Shown piece after piece: positions 12,259 through 22,649 of a DNA stretch of 64,000 nt (its first letter is position 1; every line of letters starts with the position of its first letter). The stretch spans positions 434,001-498,000 of the forward strand of contig PUQB01000064.1 in NCBI GenBank assembly GCA_003024785.1, given 5' to 3'. Below the pieces are notes generated by a model. It saw nothing but the letters and a program-made list of their open reading frames with translations. It was not told the DNA's origin and made no database searches. A program made the translations under genes and the position numbers. This DNA is from Selaginella tamariscina (Eukaryota; Streptophyta; Lycopodiopsida; Selaginellales; Selaginellaceae).

Positions 12259-12643
12259 TCTCTACAAATGGGGCTTGCGCTCAGCTGCGGAGATTTAGGC
12301 CACGGTCCCAGCTCCCGCATTCGACCGATCCCTCCTCCGCATTACAGACGCGGCGCAAAAACCCTAGCGTCTTCCCCTGTGATCCCTGCTCCTCACCTGG
12401 CCTTCCGGCATTTCTCTGTAAATAGCCGAAACAAACCCTAGGCGATCTACAATATCCCTGCGTCTACACAGGCCGCCTCCTCTATTACGAGCCGTCTCTT
12501 CCTCCTCCCGACCGCCATAGCTTGTACCACTAACCTGTGTAATATAAGCGTGCTTGCACCCGGTTCGCGGATCGATTCCGCTCTCCGCAGCCCGCACCCA
12601 CGTGTCCAGCTATAGTTTACTTTACTCGGTGCATATTTTTGCA
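12259..12643. promoter_or_regulatory. Divergent promoter between B55 and TPR genes
   Basis: 385 bp separate the two divergent start codons. Two perfect telo-boxes (AAACCCTA) lie at 12359-12366 and 12433-12440. Telo-boxes are known plant promoter elements of growth-related genes; their use here is inferred. No TATA box is obvious. Confidence 0.5.
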
Positions 12644-13577
12644 ATGGAATCTTGTGCTGTTGTTGCTACAGCTACAGCTCCAGCTCCATGGCGTCTTGTT
12701 TGCTGCTGCCAGCAGCAGCAGGAGATTAGGGTGTGCACGCACACTACCTGCCGTCGCAGTGGATCCCTTCAGACGCTGGAGCTCATCCGCAATCTGGCGC
12801 CAGCAAACGTGTCAGTCCAGTCGTGCGCTTGTTTAGGTATGGTGCCATTGCCATGTGATTATAATGGAATTGACTTTTCCATGGATTCGATTCAAGGCCG
12901 CTGTGGCTCCGGGCCTAACCTTGTATTGCTCCCCCAGCAGCTCATGGTTTCTTATTGCAATACCGCTGCTCACGCTGCTCGCTTCTTGGCCCTGCAATGT
13001 GGAGCTCACAACCCTGACAATAACCTTGCTGCCCTCGCTCTCACGCAGGGTGCGGACAAAGCTGTTGAGTTGGGTGAACTTGACAAGGCTTGCTCCTTGT
13101 ACACCAAGGTATGTAGCTATAAACTTGCTGCTTTACAATTTTGTATTTATCCATCCAGGCAATTGAGCTCAACCCAAGCGGTGGATTGCCGTCCATCTAC
13201 GTCAAGAGGTTGTGGTTGGCATGTCGACTTGTCAAGTAACTGAACTGGAATGAGCAGGTCTGCCGCTCTGCTGGCCATCAAAGATGCGCAAAAGGGACTA
13301 GAAGATGCTAAGATGGCTAGTCAATTGAGTCCTCTGTGGCCGGTTCCTTACCTCAAGCAAGCTGATGCCTATGCAGCCATGGCCGACTACAATGCTGCCA
13401 AGCAATTCTATTCTGTTGCTCTCAACTTGGATTCTACATTACGGAGGTCCAAGTCCTTCCAGGTTCTCATTAAACTTGCGTGGTGTGTGTGTGTGTTTGA
13501 TCGTACTTAATTTTTTGGGGCAGCGGAAGCTCTTGGAACTTGACAACAAAGCCTCGTCGTCCTCAGATGTAGCATAA
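12644..13577 (+). CDS. Small TPR-repeat protein
   Basis: Four exons (12644-13108, 13159-13208, 13258-13462, 13524-13577) give about 257 residues. The C-terminal half holds tetratricopeptide repeats: ADKAVELGELDKACSLYTK joined to AIELNPSG, then a helix pair over SAALLAIKDAQKGLEDAKM, and AYAAMADYNAAKQFYSVAL. TPRs bind other proteins, so a scaffold or co-chaperone role is likely but not shown. The first 120 residues are rich in Ala, Cys and Gln with few acidic residues, and could be an organelle-targeting segment. I chose ATG 12644 because it opens the frame that runs into the TPRs; a further intron ending at the CAG at 13048 cannot be excluded. Only 25 bp separate its stop from the stop of the convergent neighbour. 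I do not recognise a named orthologue. Confidence 0.65.
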
Positions 13578-13602
13578 AACGATTCTAATATACAACTGAC
13601 GG

Positions 13603-14724
13603 CTACCATTTGAGGTTAAGGGCTAAGTTCCTGAGTTCCTTGACATATCGCAGAGGCCTTCTCTTGTCTTCGACTTTGAGGCGCATAGCCACAGCATCAG
13701 AATCCAAGCCCTCGACGAGCTCGGGTTGAACTTGCGCCTCCACCTCGGCTATCAGTTGGTCAACTTCCCTTATGAAATCGATTCTCAACATCACAGTGTC
13801 TTCTTGGGGAGCATCCACTGGCCCCGCATGCTGAACACGCACAAGATCAAACCATGTACAGCACAATAAAAAATACCTACCTACCTTGGATATGTCGAAG
13901 CCTCCTGGAGTTAGGATGGTGACGCCGTCTTCCGGAGGGAAGATCTTAAACATGGCCTCACGAGCTTTTGCCAGCCATTCCGCATTATCCAGCCCATCGT
14001 GCAGATTCAAGAGGTCGTTTACAAATTGTAAGGCAGGACTGGCCTGCCTCTTCATCACCTCGTACTGCAACAACGCAAGATCAGGCCACTTTATAATACC
14101 TAATATTAATATACCTCAATGCGCCGTTGTAGCAAATCCAGTGCCTCTATGGCATCTCTCTCATTCTGTAAAAATCTTGCTCAGTTTGTGTCAACTTAAA
14201 AGAATACTTCTTACGTCCTGGCGTGCCACTTCAAGCCGTGTCTTCACCACCAGCTGCACCAATGGTGTCAGCTCTCCTTTGTCAGCAGCCTTGACAATCA
14301 TCTATACACAGCATTCAGCGGGTACAATAAGCAATGTCATTACCTCTTCCACCTCGTTGCCCGACCTGATTAAACTGGCTACAAACTTCCTGGCCTTGTT
14401 GACCTCCTCCTTAGGATAGTTCTTGAGATTGGCTCCAATCCTGCGATATTCCATTACCTGCCTCGCCTCCTCCAAGTCTTCCTCCCGTCGCATCCTCTCC
14501 AAATTCTCCGTCCTGTCCGCCTGGCCCTTTCCCATTCCTGACAACCCATCCAATCCGATAAAGCACAATCAAAACCTCCTTACCTCGTCCACCGGTCTTG
14601 CCAAAAACTCCGCCCTCGTCATTCTTTTGTGACCAAACACTGTCGTCGGCCTGGCTGCAGAACAAGGATTTTCCGATGCAACACAAAGGACGCAAGACGA
14701 TATGTGGAAGAATGACAACGCCAT
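13603..14724 (-). CDS. Plastid protein, PALE CRESS-like (tentative)
   Basis: Six exons on the minus strand (14724-14584, 14520-14344, 14301-14215, 14165-14115, 14064-13885, 13830-13603) join in phase with no frameshift to give about 287 residues. The N-terminus (MALSFFHISSCVLCVASENP) is Ser/Cys/Ala-rich without acidic residues at first, like a plastid transit peptide. A charged helical region follows (RMRREEDLEEARQ), then a conserved-looking block EWLAKAREAMFKIFPPEDGV and TPGGFDISK, ending in LNLKW. The pattern fits my recollection of PALE CRESS, a plant-only plastid protein of plastid rRNA maturation and chloroplast development, but I could not verify this. The gene model is firmer than the name. 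The start lies 47 bp after the RAD21 stop on the same strand. Confidence 0.6.
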
Positions 14725-14771
14725 TTTTACAGAAGATATGGGTTTACACAGGTTTGTCACACACATATACT

Positions 14772-17445
14772 CTAGAAGACGGCCTTCATAAGCCTCGGCT
14801 GGGCATAAATAGTAATGTCTCCGTACGCAACATCCTGTTTGACCGAGACGTAGTCGTTGGTACGCAGGACCTGAGACATTACCAGTTCGATTAATAGGGT
14901 ATAAATAACGAACTTGCTTAACTCACCAAGGTTTCAAAAAAGAATCGAGCTGCTTCCTTTCTGGTTTTGCCTCGTAGCATTCCTCCCACTGACACTTCCG
15001 CACTCGGTGCATCTTCAAACCTTGCACGTAAAAACTGAGCAATCGCCCTGCAGAGAAATAAGAACGTCAGCGGGTTAGTGTACTATTACAATGTCCGAGT
15101 ACCTAGTTCGCTCCGACCACCCTTCGCTTTGAGAACTTGTTGCAACCACGTCACTGCTGACTAGCAAGAGCGCTGTCTTAATAGCCGTCAGAACCACAAG
15201 TAAGAAGGAAATTTATATAATCAATCTGCTTACATGAGTCGATAACAGGTGTATGCTCGTTCTCAGTCTGGATAAGAAACGTTTAATACATCATGGCAAA
15301 TTGTGTTCGTAGCTTGTGTGACGTACCTGAACCAGCTCCACATCTAGTTCCAGGAAGGATCTCTCCGTTTCAAATTCAGCCACTGGCCTGCTTCCTGTCT
15401 CATGTGTTGCCGCTATATCCGTAGTTGGTGTTATTGGATCTGCTCGGAAATGCGTAACCACTTACGAATAATATCAGGATATCTGAAAAAAGTTACCTGC
15501 AAAGTTGTCCAAATTAAGAACGTCTTCCTCTTGCTGTTCTTGTAACGATGGATTGACATAACGACTCAAGTGTTGCTGAAGCGAAGCAGCAGGGGAGGCA
15601 GCAGGTTCAGGTACTTGAGGCGGTTTGCTAGACTGTATTGAATTATCAGGAATACCAGGTGCTTCAGAAACCTTACTAGTCGACTTGGAAGGAGCGGGAG
15701 AAGCCTGAACGTTGTTGTCTGCATTACCAGCGGGAGAAGGTTGACCGTCAGGAGCAAATGTCACGGTTGGAGTTGACATCTCAGTCTTTTGCCGCTTATG
15801 AGGATTGAAGGCTCGATCGTAAAGTTCTTCTAACCCAGAACATAAGCCTGCAGAAATAAACGTGACAAATGGTTCATGACTGTTCATTAAAGCTTACCTT
15901 GAACCGATGGCTTACTGAACATCCGCTTGCCCAATCGTTCCTTCTCAAAGATGGATACCCAGCTCCCTTGCAGGTCAGTCACCTTTCTCCTCACTCGCCG
16001 TAAGTCGGAAGCATCATTAAGCATCTCCTTGAAATAACTATAAAAGATATCCAAACACTCAAAACAAAATTTTCAAAGAGTTGAGTTCAACACACACATA
16101 ATAACTATTGATAAGATTGCACTAAGAACTAATACATTGAAATACCTTGATGGTAGTATCACTTCTGAATCAATTGCTTGCTTCCTCTTTCTAGGAGTGC
16201 CTTTCTTGTGTGGGGCCTCAACAGGAGTTTCAACCGCCAAGGTGGGAGTCGCATCTATGCAGAAAGGTTTGGGTTAGCGAGTGCAAAAAGCAGATATGCA
16301 TTTCACCTGTAGCAGGCTCAGATGGCTGGAAGAATGGAGAACTAGGTTCTGGTTCTTGCCTCACTCCCATAGCCGGTGTACTCAGCATAGGCTGCTCATC
16401 TTCATCAAGACGGGGTTCCTCGACAGGGACATCAACTGGCTGAATGACGTCTTGCTTTTCGAAATCATGAGCCATTGCAATATCCGGCGTAGCCCTTAGT
16501 CCATCCTCCTCCAGAATATCTGGCACAGATCTAACTTTCTCAACTTCTGGATATGCTTCAATTGACGGCCTATCCATGGGTGGAAGAATGCTGCAAGACA
16601 AGCGAGCAGTATAAGTGGTGTTCATCCAACATATTTGCATTAAGTAAATACGGTGGGTTGAAGTCATCTGGGGCACAGAAGTTCTGCATCATTCAAGCTA
16701 TATTAGTAAGCGGAAACCAACGAACATAACAACACAGTACCAACCTCGTTAGTCTCCAGGTCCATGGAGTGAGGTGCTTGAGCAAATCTCTCTATGTATA
16801 AGAAGTCAGATAAGAAACGAAAAAAGATAAGCAAAAAAGTTACCTTCTTGATCAAACTGGGATCCCGGATATACATCGTCCGGTAGAGGCTCTTCCAGAG
16901 TGATTTGGTCTCGAGTGGTAACATGATGATCCAAGCTGCATAAAAGAAAGAAAGAAATAAGAAGTGTAAATAGATGAGAAATTACCTGTCCAAGGCATCC
17001 CCGAGCTCAATACCATCAAACTCGATGCTGTCGAACTCGAACGTGTGCTCCGGAAGGGTGATTGCATGGAAGGGGGCGCTGGCTGCTTCCGGCGGCAGGT
17101 TAACCGCGGCCTTGGCGGAGGATGCGAAGGCACTTTTGAGCTTAATAAGTGCGTCGTTGCAGTCTTGAAAAAGATAATTCACCTTCCGGGAGTAAATCCT
17201 CACCACGCCCAGGAGGAGGTGGCCCGACAAGCGGAGAGCGATGGGAACTTCAGGGAAGAGAATTGAGTCTGGAAAAACCTGTTCCGGGAATTGAAAAAAG
17301 GGGAGGGGGGGGATTACGTACCTACGGAGGTGGAAATGTCGGTCTCGTTCACCTGGTTTTTTCTGAGCTTCCTCTCCAAGTGTGCCGCGATCCAGATGGT
17401 ACCAAGCGGCCCCTTCTTGGCCAAGATGTAGTGTGAATAGAACAT
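14772..17445 (-). CDS. RAD21: Cohesin kleisin subunit RAD21/SYN
   Basis: Alpha-kleisin that closes the SMC1-SMC3 cohesin ring and is cut by separase at anaphase. Fourteen exons: 17445-17322, 17268-16986, 16935-16844, 16791-16745, 16683-16652, 16590-16307, 16254-16146, 16037-15898, 15847-15497, 15439-15327, 15267-15234, 15172-15103, 15047-14927, 14870-14772. They join without frameshift to about 632 residues. The N-terminal domain is clear (MFYSHYILAKKGPLGTIW, HLERKLRKNQV, LRLSGHLLLGVVRIYSRK). The middle is acidic and Pro/Ser-rich, with a basic patch KKGTPRKRKQA. The C-terminal winged helix that binds the SMC1 head reads SSQSEGWSERTR, then ARFFFETLVLRTNDYVSVKQ, and ends MKAVF. The start fits plant SYN/RAD21 mitotic types better than REC8, but this was not tested by a tree. 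A telo-box (17452-17459) sits just upstream of the ATG. Confidence 0.92.
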
Positions 17446-17702
17446 CGTGACAAACCCTAGGCCGCGCAACCTAAATCCTTTCAAAACCGAAGCTGGCGCT
17501 TCTTTGCTCATTGGCTTCTTCGTCACGCTTTACTTCTCCCCGTGTGCCACGTATCCATCGGAAATTAGGACTCACAAACCATTGACCTCCATTGACCAGA
17601 TTATACTTGGAATATCCACTTTTTGTTTCCCTTAATTAATTAATTTGATATTTATTTTTATTTGGAGGATATTACAAGGTTACCTAAATTGAATAAGTGT
17701 CA
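17446..17702. promoter_or_regulatory. RAD21 upstream region
   Basis: 257 bp between the RAD21 start and element E2. It contains the telo-box AAACCCTA at 17452-17459 and an AT-rich tract at 17635-17665. E2 insertion has left at most 257 bp of native upstream DNA next to RAD21. The last four bases (GTCA, 17699-17702) are the E2 target-site copy. Confidence 0.45.
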
Positions 17703-17885
17703 TGTAAGGATTCTACGGAATATACCTTGAGTATATTCTAAGGCATATACTAGAATTAAATATGGATGCCACGTAGGACAAAGGATTAGATCAAAGGTTG
17801 CTTAAAATAGCCTAGCTTCCTTGTATATAAGGAAGGGTTTGCTATCCTTGTACTTATCTTTAACGTTGAATACACGTCCTTTTCA
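17703..17885 (+). repeat. E2 5' LTR
   Basis: Begins TGTAAGGATTCTACGG and ends CCTTTTCA. Its only differences from 22105-22288 are T/C in GAATTAA, C/T in CACGTAG and one A in an A run. TATATAAGG near 17823 is a probable TATA box. Confidence 0.93.
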
Positions 17886-17886
17886 T

Positions 17887-17898
17887 TGGTGGAGATGC
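17887..17898 (+). promoter_or_regulatory. E2 primer-binding site, tRNA-Ala
   Basis: TGGTGGAGATGC, one base after the LTR, is the perfect complement of the last 12 bases of mature plant tRNA-Ala (GCATCTCCA plus CCA). Plant gypsy elements more often use Met, Asp, Arg or Lys tRNAs. Confidence 0.7.
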
Positions 17899-17969
17899 CG
17901 GGTAGTCTCTAGTTCATCTCTTTCTTAAGTCTTTCTTCTTCTTTCTTTTCTTCTCTTCTTTATTTAGCT

Positions 17970-18880
17970 ATGGCTGTCTCTGTGGAACAACTTTTGCAGG
18001 CCATAGCTGAATCCCAGGTTCAGACACAACAATTGCTTAGTGTCTTAACGCAAGGAACCCATAATCCAACTGGGTATAATCCTCGTCTTCGCCCGACTCT
18101 TTCTCAGGAGCAGCTACAGAAGATGCCATGCTTGGTTGAGCACTTTCGTATGGTGGCTGATCACCAGTGGGATCCCCTCCATCAACTACGTGAGCTACCA
18201 CCTTGCCTGCGAGGATCTGCTGCCTTGTGGTTTCAACACCTAGCCCCGGCATCCAAGGCAACGATTGATTTGTCTTTATCGGCATTGACAATTGCATTCG
18301 GGCTCATGCGGATGCTTCTGTGTCGTTAGATGAAGTTTTAAGGTTGCAGCGAAAAGGTGGTGAAACCGCTGCACAATTTGGAGTCCGCTTTAAGAACCAC
18401 TTGGCCCGAGTGGATCCCAACATGTCTGAAGTAGTGAAGAAAGGGCTCTTTTATCAATACTTGGTACAGCGGGAGTCCCTGTTCGTGGACATCGCCCGGC
18501 AACTTTGGAAGATGCCATTCAAATCGCACAAGCACTTGAAGATGGTGCTGCCTCTTCTTCTACTCGCAGTCAACTTGGATTGCTTGGACCAGCCCTCTTC
18601 CACCAGCTGCTCACCACAACCATGGAGGTAGATGTTGCAGTTCCACAGGCTGCATTCCAGCCCATGCGACGAGGAAGGACGAGGACGCGGTTGGATACGG
18701 AGGCCGTGGACGTGGTCAACAGCGTGGACGTGGAATACAGTGTTTTGAATGCCAAGGATTTGGACACTTAGCGGTTGAGTGTGCCAATCGTCAACGTCCG
18801 GCTCATCAAGGGGTACAAGACAGGGAAGTTGTAGTTCCACCAGTGGATGTATTACCTCTTTTTGATAATGAGCAGGAAAA
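17970..18880 (+). pseudogene. E2 gag, frameshifted
   Basis: Starts at ATG 17970 (MAVSVEQLLQAIAESQVQT) and reads in frame to 18329, with the core LRGSAALWFQHL. It shifts frame and continues with QFGVRFKNHLARVDPNMSE, then shifts again into DAIQIAQALEDGA. The zinc knuckle CFECQGFGHLAVEC (CX2CX4HX4C, about 18740-18781) is in yet another frame and follows an RG-rich stretch. It packages element RNA in intact relatives. Confidence 0.78.
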
Positions 18881-18959
18881 CTAGTTCCCGTCACCAATGC
18901 AACAGAGGGATTGTGTGATGGGGTTTTACAACCTCTGTGTTTTCGTGGTGTGATGTTAC

Positions 18960-19340
18960 AAGGTGTGGTTGGAACACCGAGAAGAACCTGTTGTCTTTTC
19001 TTTTGAAGGTTCTGTGTGTGATCGTCCAGTATCAATTCTTCTTGATTCTGGGTCCGCCATTTCGTCCATTCGACATTCCTTAGTGACACAGTGTTCTCTT
19101 CCGGTGAAACCTGCTCAGCGAACACTTCGAATATTGTATGGAGATAATAAGTCTTCTGCTATTTCTTCCCAGGCTTGTTATGTCCCTATTCGTCTAGGAT
19201 CGTATTCTAAGGTGTTACCTCTTCGGGTCATGCCTTCCCAATTGTATGATGTGATTTTGGGTTTCAATTGGATGCGTGCTGAGGGTGTGCGTGTGGACTT
19301 CAACACAGGGGAGGTTTTCATTCCTGGTTATTCTTCCCTA
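18960..19340 (+). pseudogene. E2 aspartic protease domain
   Basis: Open from 18963. Active-site motif ILLDSGSAISS, then the LYGD flap region and the VILGFNWMRAEG signature that closes Ty3/gypsy protease domains. This segment is intact over the domain; the link to RT is in a different frame. Confidence 0.8.
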
Positions 19341-19489
19341 CAAGCACAACCTACGATACAATTTGGAGTTCAGGCATCTCTTCAGGCTGCTACAGAGGTG
19401 GTCTTTCCTCCCGATCCATCTCCAGAATGTCGTCAAAAGGATATGGAAAAGCTTCTTCGTCGGTTTACGGATCTACAACAACCAGTAGT

Positions 19490-20440
19490 AGTAGGAGGAC
19501 TGCGGTCAACACTCGCCATCGAATTGATACAAAAGATGCTGCACCAATAAAGGCTCCAGTTCGCCGACGGTCTCCACGAGAGAAGCAAGAAATGGCACAA
19601 GCAGTTCGGGATATGTTAGCTCAAGGAGTGGTACGTCCATCTTGTAGTCCGTGGGCTTCTGAGCCCCACATCATCGACAAAGCAGACGGAGGTAGGCGTT
19701 TTACAATTGATTTTCGGCCTTTGAATCATGTAACGGTACCGGATAGTTATCCTATGCCACGCATGGATGACCTTATTGACAAATTGGGGAAGAGTCGTTG
19801 GTTCACGACACTAGATCTAGCTTCAGGCTATTGGCAGGTTCCTCTCAACTCAGCAGATGCAGCCAAGACTGCTTTTCGAACACCCAATGGATTGTATGAG
19901 TTCACGGTGATGCCTTTTGGTTTGATGAATGCTCCAGCCACGTTTCAAAGACTCATGGATGAAGTCATTCGAGGTTTGGAATCTTTTGCAGGAGTGTTTG
20001 TGGATGATCTTTTGGTGCATTCAACTGGTACATGGGAAGAACATTTGGCTCATGTGGAGCAGATCTTATCACGGTTGCGGCGATATCAATTGATGTTGAA
20101 ATTGTCAAAGTGCAAGTTTGGTCAGACTTCTGTGAAGTATTTGGGAGTTGTTATCTCTCGTGAGGGTGTTAGTCCAGATCCAGCAAAGATTCAGGCAGTG
20201 AAGGAGTTCCCGATTCCAAAAACACATCATGAACTTCAGAGATTTTTGGGCAAGGTGACTTACTTGGCGCAGTTCATTCCACGTTTAGCAGATGAAACGG
20301 CTCCACTACGTGCTTTGCTTCGTTCTCCTTCTTTCTCATGGTCCTCTCAGTGTCAGTCCTCCTTTGAGTCTCTTATCCATCTCTTAACCTCTGCTCCCCT
20401 TCTCCATTATCCTGATTTCTCTCGCCCTTTGTTCTTCGTA
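19490..20440 (+). pseudogene. E2 reverse transcriptase domain
   Basis: The best-preserved part: one open frame from 19427 to about 20440. Motifs in order are TIDFRPLNHVTVPDSYPMPR, TTLDLASGYWQVPLN, TAFRTPNGLYEFTVMPFGL, NAPATFQRLMDE, the catalytic FVDDLLVHS at about 19997, KCKFGQTSVKYLGVVIS and LQRFLGKVTYLAQF. The first residue of YxDD is Phe. The frame is lost at the start of RNase H. Confidence 0.88.
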
Positions 20441-20830
20441 CTGATGCTTCAGATATTGGTCTGGGTGCTGATCTCATGCAAGAAGATCCAAATTCAGGTC
20501 AACGACACCCATTGCATATGCAGTCGAAGTCTAGTGGTCCAGAACTCAATTATTCAACTACAGATAAGGAATGTTAGCGGTGGTTTGGGCATTTCATAAG
20601 TTTCATGCTTATCTTCATGGTTCTTCGACCTTGGTGGAATGTGATCATGTTGCAGTACATTCGGTATTAAAGAAGAAACATCTAATGGGCGACACGCGGT
20701 GGGCCTTAGCATTGCAAGATTATCATTCACAGTTCATCATCGTCCAGGTTCTTCCATGGCGGATGTGGATGCTTTGTCACGGGCACCAGTTGCTGCAGGT
20801 CTTACCATCTTTAGAACCTACACCTTTGCC
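20400..20830 (+). pseudogene. E2 RNase H domain, frameshifted
   Basis: Starts in one frame (TDASDIGLGADLMQED, about 20440-20490) and resumes from 20571 with AVVWAFHKFHAYLHGS and DTRWALALQDY in another. An in-frame stop and a frameshift fall between about 20530 and 20575. Confidence 0.72.
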
Positions 20831-20939
20831 TAGTCTTCGTGAGATTAGGTTGGCACAGCGCTTGGAACCATGGAGTCAACGGATAATAGATGCACTCAAA
20901 GCTCCTGAGTTGGTTGCAGATGTTGATAGTGATTTTCGG

Positions 20940-22104
20940 GACCATGTTGCAAAGTTCACGATGGTAGAGGACCTTCTTTATTTTGTGGGACAAAGAGTAC
21001 AGGTACCCCACCTCGGTTGGTAATCCCATCATGCTATGTACCTCACTTTCTTCATGCATTCCATGATGACCCTCTCTCTGGTCATCTTGGGTTTCACAAA
21101 GTGTTGGACAAGTTACGTTCACGGTTCTATTGGCCTCAGCTCCGATATGACCTTCATCAATATTTACAAACATGTCATCTCTGTCAAGTTCGGAATCCTC
21201 GTCCACTCCTCCTAGTGGTCGTCTGCAATCTATTCAAGTTCATCGTCCTTTTGAGCTGGTTGCATATGATCTCATTGGACCATTTCCGGCAACGACAACA
21301 GGAATACATATGCTATTGTTTTGTCAGACTATTTGACACGGTATGTGGAGGTTCGGGCTCTTCCGGAGGCCAAGGCAACTCATGTGGCAGATTTCTTATT
21401 TCATCAAGTGGTGTTAAGGCATGGATGTCCAGAACGGATTCTTTCAGATCAAGGACCCCATTTCACAGCTGAAGTTTTGAGTTTGCTAACTACAAGGTTG
21501 GGAATCAAACAGTCTTTCACAACACCCTATCATCCAGAAACGGATGGTCTAGTGGAGCGACTCAACCGTACTTTTAAGTGTATGTTATCTAAGTATGTGA
21601 ATCAGCGCCAGACCGATTGGGATCAGTACTTGCCCCTTCTTCAGTTGCTTATGTGTCTTCTGTGCACCAGTCCACTGGAGTCTCTCCATTTCATTCCTTG
21701 TATGGTCGTTCCCCTGTGTTTCCTTCTGATGTTGGTTCCCCTTCTTTTCGTCCTGTTTCAATAGATGCACAAACGTGGAGCCGGTATTTGGATCAGACTC
21801 TTCCTATATTGCATAAGGAGATGTTAACAAAGTTAACTCATGCTCAGGAGGTACAACAACGACACTATAATGCTCGACATTCGTTTGTCCCGATTATGCT
21901 GTGGGTGATGAAGTGTTAGTTTTATATCCAAAGATGCATTCCAAAGGGTTGTCCTCTGGATTAATTTCCAAACGGCTTGGTCCATATTCCATTGTACGAA
22001 GATTGGGTCCTCAAGTGTACACAGTCCGCAATTCAGATGGAGTGGATCAGAATGTGCATGTTCAACGACTGTCTCCGTATCATCGACGTTCGAGGAGGGA
22101 GTAA
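20940..22104 (+). pseudogene. E2 integrase with C-terminal SH3-like part
   Basis: Zinc-binding part: HAFHDDPLSGHLGFHKVLDK … YLQTCHLCQ (HHCC). Core: first D near 21270 in a shifted frame, SDQGPHF (second D) and HPETDGLVERLNRTFK (catalytic E), open 21321-21650. C-terminus 21901-22104 (MGDEVLVLYP … HVQRLSPYHRRSRRE) ends at TAA directly before the LTR; no chromodomain is seen. At least three frame changes. Confidence 0.8.
22091..22104 (+). promoter_or_regulatory. E2 polypurine tract
   Basis: CGAGGAGGGAGTAA directly abuts the 3' LTR and overlaps the end of the integrase frame. It is purine-rich, as needed to prime plus-strand synthesis. Confidence 0.6.
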
Positions 22105-22288
22105 TGTAAGGATTCTACGGAATATACCTTGAGTATATTCTAAGGCATATACTAGAACTAAATATGGATGCCATGTAGGACAAAAGGATTAGATCAAAGG
22201 TTGCTTAAAATAGCCTAGCTTCCTTGTATATAAGGAAGGGTTTGCTATCCTTGTACTTATCTTTAACGTTGAATACACGTCCTTTTCA
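22105..22288 (+). repeat. E2 3' LTR
   Basis: Near-identical copy of 17703-17885, TG…CA bounded, followed by GTCA. Confidence 0.93.
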
Positions 22289-22640
22289 GTCAAATCGACT
22301 ATAAAACTGTAATTCTCACACACATAGACATTCTAAGGAGAGTAGCATGCATTAAGAAAATCCGTACTGTTAAAGCATATTTTACCACACTATTTTACAA
22401 AATTACTGGCTGTTCCAGTTTTTAGTAAACCTTTTTAATATTTATTACATTATTAATTATATTCAAAATGGCTTTGCTTAATCTTAATTTAACATGCAAT
22501 TTCAATGTTTAAGAACAACAATCATGAATGGAACAAGAAATCAACGATGTTATAGATTAAATTGAGAAAAGATCAAGTATATATACACAAATATTTAATT
22601 TTCTATTTAATATTCTATAAACTCCTAATCCTACTTCATT
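22289..22640. other. AT-rich DNA between E2 and the Harbinger element
   Basis: No gene seen. CTGGCTGTTCCAG at 22406, preceded by TTA, is a weak candidate for the left terminus of the Harbinger element that follows. Confidence 0.4.
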
Positions 22641-22649
22641 AGAGGACGA

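Larger units (their letters stand above)
17703..22288 (+). mobile_element. E2: young short-LTR Ty3/gypsy retrotransposon
   Basis: 4.59-kb element with 183/184-bp LTRs that differ by two substitutions and one single-base indel (about 99% identical), so insertion was recent. It is flanked by GTCA at 17699-17702 and 22289-22292, a probable 4-bp target duplication. Gene order is gag, PR, RT, RNase H, INT, with a stop codon immediately before the 3' LTR. Despite the near-identical LTRs the reading frame is broken several times. Confidence 0.92.

Noticed and set aside
14441-14457. A 17-bp intron in the PALE CRESS-like gene (GTAATGG … CAG)
   Set aside because: Too short to splice; the exon reads through in frame and gives a plausible protein.
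15440-15496. A 17-nt micro-exon in RAD21 between 15465 and 15482
   Set aside because: It would need a 14-bp intron; a single 57-bp intron gives the correct phase.
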